A stretch of 64,000 nt of DNA from Winogradskyella sp046545555 (GTDB lineage Bacteria; Bacteroidota; Bacteroidia; Flavobacteriales; Flavobacteriaceae): positions 2,108,001 through 2,172,000 of the forward strand of contig NZ_JBHZTH010000001.1 in NCBI RefSeq assembly GCF_046545555.1, given 5' to 3'. Below the pieces are notes generated by a model. That model saw nothing but the letters and a program-made list of their open reading frames with translations, did no database searches and was not told the origin of the DNA. Of this stretch, positions 8,014-15,697 are shown in pieces. Every line of letters begins with the position of its first letter. Position 1 is the stretch's first letter. A program made the position numbers and the translations under genes.

Positions 8014-9251
8014 TAATTTATAGCATCATTTACTAAAGATTGAAACGTTTCTCTTAAACGCAATTGCCTATATGGCGATAGCTGAATCATCATAATATAA
8101 GCTAACTCTTTCTTCGGTTCTATTCTAAAATAAGTCCCAACGGCTCCTCCCCAACCATATATAATAGAACCATCGTCTTGCTCTGCAATAGAAAATCCCA
8201 ATCCAAAACCAGTCTCATTTGGTAAAATTCTTAATCTTGGTGTATGTTCTCTAACGGAAGCTAAATGATCCCTAGTCATTAAATCAATAGTCTCAGGTTT
8301 CAAAAATTGATGACCAAATATAGAGCCTTTGTTAAGCAGCATTTTACAAAAATTAATATAATCATTAGTTGTCGAAACTAAACCTCCACCTGCTCTAATA
8401 AAGTTGGGTTTATTTAAAAATCCGCTTTCATCTGGTAGTTCGGCAACTTCAAGCTTTCCATTTTCACTGGCACGATAACCTGTTGTAAAATGTTTTATTT
8501 TTTCCTTTGGAAGTTGAAAATGCGTGTCTTTCATCTTTAAGGGATTTAAAATGTGCTCTTGGAGATAATCCTCTACAGGCTGTCTACTTAAGACTTCAAT
8601 CAAATAACCGCAAATCTCAGTTGAGTGCCCATATTCGTATGCAGTTGCTGGTTCAAATAGAAGAGGAAGCTTACTTATTTTATCAATGAAGTTTTTTAGA
8701 CTTAGTGAGTTTCCTAAATTAGCCTCTGAATATAAATTGTTTAAATCTGAGTTTGGACTTCTTCCATAACTAATACCAGAACTATGTCTAAGTAAATCGA
8801 TAACTTTTATAGCGTTCTTTGCTGGCAAAATTTCATTATTTTCATTAAAAACGGTCATGTTTTTGAACTCAGGAATATAAAGATGTAAAGGATCCTCAAG
8901 TTTAAATTTACCTTGTTCGTATAATTGCATTAATCCAACCGATGTAATAGGTTTGGTCATAGAGAAAATGCGAAATATACTTTCTTCATCCAAAGGTTTC
9001 TTACTTTCAATATCAGCATATCCGTAAGAATTGTAATGTATGAGTTCTTTGTTGTGAAGTATCGCAGTTTGTATACCTGCCAATTGTTTACTATCCACAT
9101 AACTATTAAGTACAGACTTTAGACTGTCTAAATTATATTCTGAATGATCTGCAGACTTTAAATTAGTATTTCTAGACTTTTCTTGTGCGCAAGCGGTAAA
9201 TGCTAATACAAATACAACTATTGAGTAAATATTTTTTATGCTTCTAAACAT
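8013..9251 (-). CDS. Serine hydrolase, beta-lactamase class C family, lipoprotein
   Basis: A 412-residue protein with a lipoprotein-type signal (hydrophobic residues 8-20, FTAC21 with the lipid cysteine) and a class C beta-lactamase/esterase fold. The nucleophile motif is S97-M-T-K100; the second tyrosine motif is in AYEYGHS (Y205 or Y207), replacing YxN by a Y-G-H form as in esterase EstB-like members; a GWGG-VGT stretch near residue 365 takes the place of the KTG box. These features favour an esterase or D-aminopeptidase-like role over antibiotic hydrolysis. It is predicted to be membrane-anchored, facing the periplasm, and is single in its transcription unit. Confidence 0.8.
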   Translation of the reverse strand: MFRSIKNIYSIVVFVLAFTACAQEKSRNTNLKSADHSEYNLDSLKSVLNSYVDSKQLAGIQTAILHNKELIHYNSYGYADIESKKPLDEESIFRIFSMTKPITSVGLMQLYEQGKFKLEDPLHLYIPEFKNMTVFNENNEILPAKNAIKVIDLLRHSSGISYGRSPNSDLNNLYSEANLGNSLSLKNFIDKISKLPLLFEPATAYEYGHSTEICGYLIEVLSRQPVEDYLQEHILNPLKMKDTHFQLPKEKIKHFTTGYRASENGKLEVAELPDESGFLNKPNFIRAGGGLVSTTNDYINFCKMLLNKGSIFGHQFLKPETIDLMTRDHLASVREHTPRLRILPNETGFGLGFSIAEQDDGSIIYGWGGAVGTYFRIEPKKELAYIMMIQLSPYRQLRLRETFQSLVNDAIN

Positions 9252-9367
9252 GATTGCTTGACAAAATTATATTATTTAAATATAGCCTTTTATGTTGGTA
9301 ATGAGTTACACATTTATTTACGATATTTGTGTTTCGACTAACTATCAAAACTAAATAGAATAAGAAT

Positions 9368-9550
9368 ATGGCGATGAATAAAAACACTGTGCTAGCTTGG
9401 GCTACCACAATTATGATTATTGTTGGACTAGGATTAATTGCTCTTGGCGCATTTCGTTATGACGATGTTGCAGGATGGGGATTTGCAGCTGTGGGATTTG
9501 GGTTCTTCTGCATTGCTTGGGTGTTTAACGCATTAAAAGGACGTGTATAA
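9368..9550 (+). CDS. CAL67264-type small membrane protein linked to ettA
   Basis: A 60-residue protein with two hydrophobic segments (about residues 10-29 and 34-53) around a short polar loop (FRYDDVAG) and a basic C-terminus. It matches a small membrane protein family that I know from Flavobacteria immediately upstream of ettA. Its TAA overlaps the ettA ATG (TAATG), so the two are translationally coupled. No function is established; the fixed coupling suggests it may relate the translation factor to the membrane or energy state. Confidence 0.8.
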   Translation: MAMNKNTVLAWATTIMIIVGLGLIALGAFRYDDVAGWGFAAVGFGFFCIAWVFNALKGRV

Positions 9551-11241
9551 TGAGCGACGATAAACAAATAATTTTTTCAATGTCTGGTTTAACTAAGACA
9601 TTTCAATCAGCAAATACTCCAGTTTTAAAGAATATATATTTAAGCTTCTTCTATGGAGCGAAGATTGGAATATTAGGACTCAATGGATCTGGTAAGTCAA
9701 CATTATTAAAAATTATTGCTGGAGTTGACAAAAACTATCAAGGTGATGTTATATTTAAACCTGGTTATACGGTTGGCTATTTAGAGCAAGAGCCACAATT
9801 AGATGATGATAAAACAGTAATAGAAGTAGTTCGTGAAGGTGCAGCGGAAACTGTTGCAATATTAGACGAATACAATAGTATTAATGAGCAATTTGGTTTA
9901 GAGGAAGTTTATAGCGATGCCGATAAAATGGAAAAGCTAATGAACAGACAGGCCGAACTACAAGACCAGATTGATGCCGCAGGAGCTTGGGAGTTAGATA
10001 CGAAATTAGAAATTGCCATGGATGCATTGCGCACGCCAGATGGTGATAAGAAGATTGGTGTACTTTCTGGTGGTGAACGTCGTCGTGTTGCTCTATGTCG
10101 TTTATTGTTAAAAGAGCCAGATATTTTATTGTTAGATGAGCCAACTAACCATTTAGATGCAGAATCAGTTCATTGGTTAGAACATCATTTAGCACAATAT
10201 AAAGGTACTGTAATTGCTGTAACACACGATAGATACTTTTTAGACAATGTTGCTGGCTGGATTTTAGAACTCGATAGAGGTGAAGGCATTCCTTGGAAAG
10301 GTAATTACTCATCTTGGTTAGACCAAAAGTCTAAGCGTATGGCTCAAGAGAGCAAGACGGCTTCTAAACGTCAAAAGACCTTAGAGCGTGAGCTTGATTG
10401 GGTTAGACAAGGAGCAAAAGGACGCCAAACTAAGCAAAAAGCACGTTTAAAGAATTATGATAAATTGATGAGTCAAGATCAGAAACAACTTGATGAAAAG
10501 CTTGAAATCTACATTCCAAACGGTCCACGATTAGGAACCAATGTTATAGAAGCACTTGGTGTTGCCAAAGGTTATGATGATAAATTATTATATGATGATC
10601 TAAATTTTAATCTTCCACAAGCTGGTATCGTTGGAATTATCGGACCAAATGGCGCTGGTAAAACGACTATTTTTAGAATGGTAATGGGAGAGGAGACACC
10701 AGATAAAGGAGAGTTTAAAGTCGGCGAAACAGCTAAGATTGCATATGTAGATCAGAAGCACTCCAATATTGACCCTGAAAAAACAATTTGGCAAAACTTT
10801 AGTGATGAGCAAGAATTGGTAATGATGGGAGGAAAAGAGGTGAACTCTAGAGCTTATTTAAGCCGATTTAATTTCTCTGGTGGTGAACAAAACAAGAAAG
10901 TAAAACTACTTTCTGGTGGAGAAAGAAACCGACTGCATTTAGCAATGACACTAAAAGAAGAAGGTAATGTATTACTTTTAGATGAGCCTACTAATGATTT
11001 AGATGTCAATACGTTAAGAGCTCTCGAGGAAGGCTTAGAAAATTTCGCAGGTTGTGCAGTGGTGATTAGTCACGATAGATGGTTCTTAGATAGAATATGT
11101 ACACATATTTTAGCTTTCGAAGGTGACTCGCAAGTCTATTTCTTTGAAGGTGGATTTAGCGAGTATGAAGAAAATAAAAAGAAACGCCTAGGTGGGGATT
11201 TAATGCCAAAGCGAATAAAATATAAGAAGCTAGTAAGATAG
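9550..11241 (+). CDS. ettA: Energy-dependent translational throttle protein EttA (ABC-F)
   Basis: A 563-residue ABC-F protein without membrane segments. It has two ABC cassettes: Walker A G43-S50 (GLNGSGKS) with signature LSGGE at 172-176 and LLLDEPTNHLD, then Walker A G365-T372 (GPNGAGKT) with signature LSGGE at 454-458 and LLLDEPTNDLD. The linker between them (about 255-320) is long, charged and basic, as expected. EttA binds the ribosomal E site and gates the first peptide bond in response to the ATP/ADP ratio. Assignment to EttA rather than another ABC-F rests on length and strong overall resemblance. Confidence 0.93.
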   Translation: MSDDKQIIFSMSGLTKTFQSANTPVLKNIYLSFFYGAKIGILGLNGSGKSTLLKIIAGVDKNYQGDVIFKPGYTVGYLEQEPQLDDDKTVIEVVREGAAETVAILDEYNSINEQFGLEEVYSDADKMEKLMNRQAELQDQIDAAGAWELDTKLEIAMDALRTPDGDKKIGVLSGGERRRVALCRLLLKEPDILLLDEPTNHLDAESVHWLEHHLAQYKGTVIAVTHDRYFLDNVAGWILELDRGEGIPWKGNYSSWLDQKSKRMAQESKTASKRQKTLERELDWVRQGAKGRQTKQKARLKNYDKLMSQDQKQLDEKLEIYIPNGPRLGTNVIEALGVAKGYDDKLLYDDLNFNLPQAGIVGIIGPNGAGKTTIFRMVMGEETPDKGEFKVGETAKIAYVDQKHSNIDPEKTIWQNFSDEQELVMMGGKEVNSRAYLSRFNFSGGEQNKKVKLLSGGERNRLHLAMTLKEEGNVLLLDEPTNDLDVNTLRALEEGLENFAGCAVVISHDRWFLDRICTHILAFEGDSQVYFFEGGFSEYEENKKKRLGGDLMPKRIKYKKLVR

Positions 11242-11264
11242 TTTAAGAACTTTATAATAATTAA

Positions 11265-11288
11265 AAAAGCCTGCATTAGCAGGCTTTT
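11265..11288. terminator. Rho-independent terminator after ettA
   Basis: AAAAGCCTGC (11265-11274), loop ATTA, GCAGGCTTTT (11279-11288): a perfect 10-bp stem, symmetric and so usable in both directions for the convergent genes. Confidence 0.85.
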
Positions 11289-11367
11289 ATAGTATATGTC
11301 ATTATGCATTAGGTGTTTTATTCTAATTAATGAAAATTATTTTTAATTAAATTGGTAATTCGCTTAA

Positions 11368-11592
11368 TCAGTTGTCACCGTAAAGATGTCCACCAGTAAA
11401 ATCCTTATAAGATTCATCAACATCTTTAAACGCATTAGTTTCCATTAATTTTTTGTTTTCAGATTTTAATTTATACATCTTAATGATGGCTATAATTATA
11501 AAAACAAGAAAAATAGAAGCAACAGCAATTAAAATCATTGTAAGTTGTGTTGTAGTCACTACTAATAGATTAGAAATTAGGTTGTTATGCAT
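11368..11592 (-). CDS. Small membrane protein with cytoplasmic tail, 74 aa
   Basis: A 74-residue protein with one membrane segment (about residues 14-40), then a basic and acidic tail (KMYKLKSENKK...) ending FTGGHLYGDN. I do not recognise a family. It lies downstream of the metallo-hydrolase gene on the same strand, 203 bases away, and ends before the bidirectional terminator region of ettA. The size, clean start and membrane pattern support a real gene, but the function is unknown. Confidence 0.55.
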   Translation of the reverse strand: MHNNLISNLLVVTTTQLTMILIAVASIFLVFIIIAIIKMYKLKSENKKLMETNAFKDVDESYKDFTGGHLYGDN

Positions 11593-11795
11593 TTTTATTA
11601 TGTTTAGATTTGGGTTCTATAGCGCTAATATAGAAAAAAAACTTATTGTAAAAGCCTAATAATAAATTATTTATAAGAAAAACTCAACCCAAATCATCGA
11701 TAAAATGCTTCTAAAATACGACTAAACGCAGTGTTTTCGGGTAAAATACAGGTTTTAATAACTTGTTAACAACTCAATAATTTAACACAAATATT

Positions 11796-12566
11796 TTAAT
11801 ACCAATCCAATAGATTTACAATAATAGATGCATCAGATTTATTTACGATCTCTTTAAAATTATTAATATCACTTAATCCATCTGTGCCTCTATAATGATA
11901 TGGGTAAACTATTTTTGGTTTAAATTCTAAAACCGCACTTGCCGCGCTAGTTACTGTCATTGTATATGGTAAATTCATGCAAACGAAGGCCTTGTCTATA
12001 TTTTTTAAATTTCTCATTTCAGGTATGTCTTCTGTATCTCCTGAAATATAAATACGTTCTGAATCAATATTCAACACATAACCATTTCCTCTGCCTTTAG
12101 TATGAAATTTTAAAGCTTCTTTTCTCAAATTATACATTGGAATAGCTTCAATTTTAATGCCATTATGAGTGTAAGAATCTCCATTTTTTATAGTAACATT
12201 AATTTTGCTTACTGTACTGTATATTTTATCAGTAACAGCCTTTGGTCCAATAACAGTGGCATTTTCTAAATCTAGAGCTTCTAATGTTTTATTGCTAAGA
12301 TGATCACCATGAATATCTGTAATAAGTACGAGAGTTGGTTTTTTTTGTCCTTTAAATGCCTCTATTCCACCTACGGGATCAATGTAAATAACTTCATTCT
12401 TAGATTCTAAAATTAAAGTACCATGTTTAATAGGAATTACCTTGACGACGTCTTTAGTTTCAACATAATTGTAAACAAGAGAGATGTCAGTATTTGATTT
12501 TTCATTTTTACAATTAAAGATTAAGGTCAAAAGTATTAGAAGAAAGATGGGTTTAATAGTTTTCAT
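11796..12566 (-). CDS. MBL-fold metallo-hydrolase, UlaG-like, lipoprotein
   Basis: A 256-residue protein with a lipoprotein signal (lipid cysteine C19 in LIFNC) and a metallo-beta-lactamase fold. The metal motif is T-D84-I-H86-G-D88-H89: the first histidine of the usual HxHxDH is an aspartate. Later metal or substrate residues are in SGDTED and YPYHYRG. It resembles UlaG-like hydrolases (lactonases, phosphodiesterases), although periplasmic anchoring is uncommon for UlaG. The 5' end faces the large cluster at 12737, divergently. The substrate is unknown. Confidence 0.75.
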   Translation of the reverse strand: MKTIKPIFLLILLTLIFNCKNEKSNTDISLVYNYVETKDVVKVIPIKHGTLILESKNEVIYIDPVGGIEAFKGQKKPTLVLITDIHGDHLSNKTLEALDLENATVIGPKAVTDKIYSTVSKINVTIKNGDSYTHNGIKIEAIPMYNLRKEALKFHTKGRGNGYVLNIDSERIYISGDTEDIPEMRNLKNIDKAFVCMNLPYTMTVTSAASAVLEFKPKIVYPYHYRGTDGLSDINNFKEIVNKSDASIIVNLLDWY

Positions 12567-12736
12567 GGTTCTATATGTTTTTTATAAAGATATTGAACAG
12601 AATTATCTAATTATAATATTGTAACATTTTTATTACAAATCATACATATAATTTAAACGGTAAAGTTTTTATAGTCCTAAAAAATTACCGAAATTGCTTA
12701 ACCGATATTTGTTCAACTAAAAAACACTACATAAAT

Positions 12737-14083
12737 ATGGCTGATGATTTTGATTTATTAGAAACTAACTCACAAGAAAAAACTGAAAAAGTTGATGTTA
12801 ACTGGGGAAAAGCCATTGACCAAATGAAGTCTAAGTTGGCTCAAGAAGATGACCCAGAGAGTCGTCAAAAAATCTTGAATGCAACACTAGATAATGTAGT
12901 TGATATGGCTGAAAAGGACAGAACTACGTTGTTAGACGCTATAAAAGACTTAACAGATTATCAAGATGAAGTTGGTATTATGTTTGAAGGATTTTCTGCT
13001 TTAAATGCATCTGAACAAAAAATTATTGATGATGCTATAAAAAGGTTAGAACGTGCTAAGGTTGAATTAGAAGATGCGAAAGCAAAACCAGATACATGGT
13101 GGAATAATCTATGGGGAAGGAAAGGAAAGATTAAAGATGCAGAGCAAGAGTTGGCTAATGCACAAAAAGAAAGAGATGCATCAGATAATAAAGCAAAAGC
13201 GATGTTTCAACAACGTATTGAAACTGCCGATGTACAAACACTTTTAAATGAATTATCATTTAAGAGTCAAGCTGCAATTAAACGATTAAAAGATAGAGAA
13301 CTAGAAATTAAAGAAGTAGAAGAGAGTCTTAAAACAGCAATTGTAGAAGCTTCTAACAATCACACTAAGGCACTTCAAAAGAAAAAAGAAGTTGAGGACA
13401 AACTCGAAGAGCAGTATGCATTGTTAAAACAAGCAAGACAAGCTTTAGAAGAAGTTGCAGATAAACAATCTACTGAATATTCTGATGCTTTAGGTAAGGT
13501 AACGACGTTAGAGCAGAAAGTTGAAGAATTAGAAGGTTTAAAAAACGCATATACAACTTTAGCAGCATCTAAAGATAGTTTTGTGCACAAACATAATTTA
13601 ACTATTAAAGTATTAACATCTTTAAGAAGTAATCTACAAACGCATCGCGCTAAATTAAAGAGTGATACAGACGAGCGTCTTAAGTATTACGATGGCTATG
13701 TTGTGGCGCTAAAGGCACGTACAGATCAAGAATTTGCTGCCATTTTAGAACATTTAGGTGTGAAAACTGACGAACATATAGGTGAAACTTTAGCTGCAAT
13801 GCATACCGCAAGCGCTAGAGCGAGACAAGAGATGATGGATAATATTCCGGTTCACGAAAAAGTAATGCAAGGTGTTTATGGCAGTTATGCAGAAGCTTTA
13901 CAAGAAATTAGAGAAAAGGATAAGTCTATTCAAAAGAATTTTGCTGAACGTTATGGTATCGATATGAAAGAAATTTTCGAAGATTACTACGCGGCAGATG
14001 CAAATGCTCCTTCTGGTGATGGTGGTGGTGAACCAGCAGGTGAGCCTAAACCAGAAGCAAATGATGATGACCTTTTAGGATAA
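12737..14083 (+). CDS. Long coiled-coil protein, first gene of AAA+ cluster
   Basis: A 448-residue soluble protein without a signal or membrane segment. Residues about 60-370 are almost wholly helical and rich in K, E, A, L with heptad character (two stretches, about 90-165 and 185-310). The C-terminal 30 residues are a Gly/Pro/Glu/Asp-rich flexible tail. Both ends carry an acidic dileucine motif: DDFDLLE (3-9) and NDDDLLG (442-448). I do not recognise a named family; the architecture recalls TelA/YaaN-type coiled-coil proteins but no defining motif is seen. It heads ten same-strand genes that include a AAA+ ATPase, for which it is a plausible scaffold or substrate. Confidence 0.65.
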   Translation: MADDFDLLETNSQEKTEKVDVNWGKAIDQMKSKLAQEDDPESRQKILNATLDNVVDMAEKDRTTLLDAIKDLTDYQDEVGIMFEGFSALNASEQKIIDDAIKRLERAKVELEDAKAKPDTWWNNLWGRKGKIKDAEQELANAQKERDASDNKAKAMFQQRIETADVQTLLNELSFKSQAAIKRLKDRELEIKEVEESLKTAIVEASNNHTKALQKKKEVEDKLEEQYALLKQARQALEEVADKQSTEYSDALGKVTTLEQKVEELEGLKNAYTTLAASKDSFVHKHNLTIKVLTSLRSNLQTHRAKLKSDTDERLKYYDGYVVALKARTDQEFAAILEHLGVKTDEHIGETLAAMHTASARARQEMMDNIPVHEKVMQGVYGSYAEALQEIREKDKSIQKNFAERYGIDMKEIFEDYYAADANAPSGDGGGEPAGEPKPEANDDDLLG

Positions 14084-14085
14084 TT

Positions 14086-14151
14086 TAGTTGTTAGTTGCT
14101 GGTTGATGGCTTCTTGCAAGCGATCAACTAACAACAAGCAACCAACAACTA
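14086..14151. repeat. Imperfect inverted repeat before the second cluster gene
   Basis: The left arm (14086-14107) is made of TAGTTGT/GGTTGAT-like units, and the right arm (14123-14151) is its complement with one mismatch region and a 7-base bulge. The predicted stem-loop fills the gap between the first two cluster genes and ends 6 bases before the ATG at 14158. Its low-complexity GTTAGTTGCTGG wording resembles dispersed intergenic repeats of Flavobacteria. Confidence 0.55.
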
Positions 14152-14157
14152 CCACCA

Positions 14158-15201
14158 ATGATTGTAACACCATTAGATTCAGCTGAATTAGATTCTAAAG
14201 AGCAGTACGTGTTCTATCATAAATTGATAGATTTCACACTCAAAGAACTCATTGTAGCTGTGCAGGCAAAGCAAATTCTTAACGAGCAAGAAGTGCTTTT
14301 GTTTAAGCAATACACAGACTTATTATTGTATTCTATTGAAGCCATGCGTGTGAAATACATGTATGATGATGAGGATAACATGAAAGTTGATTTAACCGAC
14401 TCAAGTTTTCCTAATTATTTAGAGTTTCGTTACTTATTTAATGATTTAGAATTACGAGAAGAATATTTAGGTAAACTTACAAATATAGACACTTTAAAGG
14501 ATGAGTTTTTAGATACTCTAATGCGTAAAAAGCAATCTATAGCTAAACGTAAATTATTTCAAGCAGCATCAATAGTTTATTATAGCTCTGCAAAAAAAGA
14601 ATATATTTTTAATCGCTTTGTGCAAGGCAAAATTATTTCGGCACCAGAAAATTCACCAGCAGAATATTTGGTAAGTTGGAGTTTCTATGATGTAACTCAT
14701 AATAGGCCTTTTATTTGTTATATGTATTTTGATTACGATGGTAGAAATGCAGTTGACTATAAAGAAGATATATACACTGTTCTAAAAAACACATCTGACC
14801 GAGAAATGCCTTTAGATACAATGGCATATGCTATAGATAAACGATTGCCTAAGGTAATGCCAAAGTTAATAAAGCGCATCGATTTGGGTCCAATACATAA
14901 TGTATTTGCAAAAGATGAAAATGAGTTAACACATGCTATTTTAGATGCCATAGCAAAGAAAACGATTCCCTTAGAGTCGTTCGCCATATCATTAAAAGTC
15001 GATGAGTTAGCGTCTCAGAGTGAATTTAAAGAAGGTGGATTTTTTAGCAAACAAACATTTCAAAGATGGGAGCCTATGTTTAGACAGCGTTATGTTTTTG
15101 CACCACACAGAATAATACAATTACTTTATAATAAAACGCCAGAAGTTATGAATAAGTTGGCAATGCCACCAGTTCAGGTTTCTGATTTAACCATAAAATA
15201 G
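14158..15201 (+). CDS. Uncharacterised soluble protein of AAA+ cluster, 347 aa
   Basis: A 347-residue protein with no signal peptide or membrane segment. The N-terminal third is helical (LDSKEQYVFYHKLIDFTLKELIVAV...), residues 110-175 are basic, and the rest is mixed. The segment around residues 130-205 (YYSSAKKEYIFNRFVQGK ... WSFYDVTHNRPFICYMYFDYDG) looks like a folded alpha/beta core. It is followed 6 bases later by the secreted 148-residue protein. I do not recognise a family. Its place between the coiled-coil and AAA+ genes suggests a structural partner of the same complex, which is inference. Confidence 0.6.
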   Translation: MIVTPLDSAELDSKEQYVFYHKLIDFTLKELIVAVQAKQILNEQEVLLFKQYTDLLLYSIEAMRVKYMYDDEDNMKVDLTDSSFPNYLEFRYLFNDLELREEYLGKLTNIDTLKDEFLDTLMRKKQSIAKRKLFQAASIVYYSSAKKEYIFNRFVQGKIISAPENSPAEYLVSWSFYDVTHNRPFICYMYFDYDGRNAVDYKEDIYTVLKNTSDREMPLDTMAYAIDKRLPKVMPKLIKRIDLGPIHNVFAKDENELTHAILDAIAKKTIPLESFAISLKVDELASQSEFKEGGFFSKQTFQRWEPMFRQRYVFAPHRIIQLLYNKTPEVMNKLAMPPVQVSDLTIK

Positions 15202-15207
15202 AACAAG

Positions 15208-15654
15208 ATGAGACTAAGATTTATAGGAATTGTATTTAGCGCATTAGCTTTTAATTTTTCATATTCTCAAGATTCACCTGAAGAAATGGTGAAAACCTTT
15301 TTTAGTAAATATAAAGAATTAGGATCAACAGAAGCCTTAAATTATGTTTACAGTAAAAACGAATGGGTTAATAATAAAAGTGACGATGTTGTTGCTTTAA
15401 AAAGACAAATGGCGGGTCTTACTGAGGATTATGTTGGTAAATACTATGGGTATGAGTTGATTTTAGAGAAAAAGCTTTCAGATAGTTACGTATTAAAAAG
15501 TTTTTTAGTTAAATATGGAAGACAACCGCTTCGTTTTACAATTCAATTTTACAAACCTAATAAAGAATGGGTTTTTCATGGATTTAGTTATGATGCTAAC
15601 CTAACAGAAGAAATAAAGGAAGCTGCTAAACTCTATAATTACAGATTAAACTAA
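15208..15654 (+). CDS. Secreted small protein inside AAA+ cluster, NTF2-like in appearance
   Basis: A 148-residue protein with a clear signal peptide (residues 1-20, cleavage near SYSQ-DS). The mature part starts with a helix (PEEMVKTFFSKYKELG), then alternates strands and ends in a helix, a pattern like small NTF2/DUF4019-type secreted proteins; this is only a resemblance. It is predicted to act in the periplasm. It begins 6 bases after the stop of a cytoplasmic gene and precedes the AAA+ ATPase by 43 bases, so an exported component is embedded in an otherwise cytosolic and membrane operon. Confidence 0.6.
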   Translation: MRLRFIGIVFSALAFNFSYSQDSPEEMVKTFFSKYKELGSTEALNYVYSKNEWVNNKSDDVVALKRQMAGLTEDYVGKYYGYELILEKKLSDSYVLKSFLVKYGRQPLRFTIQFYKPNKEWVFHGFSYDANLTEEIKEAAKLYNYRLN

Positions 15655-15697
15655 TAAATACTGTAAACCTAAGATTGAAAACTCAAGATTATAAATA

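Noticed and set aside
8013..9251. Antibiotic-resistance beta-lactamase
   Set aside because: The tyrosine and KTG-type boxes are of esterase form and the protein is an anchored lipoprotein; resistance is not supported.
9295..9329. Promoter before the ettA pair (TTG at 9295-9297 and GATATTTG at 9322-9329)
   Set aside because: The first base of the -7 element does not fit and the spacer is 24 bases, so it is not good enough to list. A similar CGATATTTGT occurs before 12737 without a well-placed TTG.
9881..10144. Minus-strand ORFs inside ettA, fumC and other genes
   Set aside because: These are shadows of highly expressed genes, without a promoter, start context or recognisable protein.
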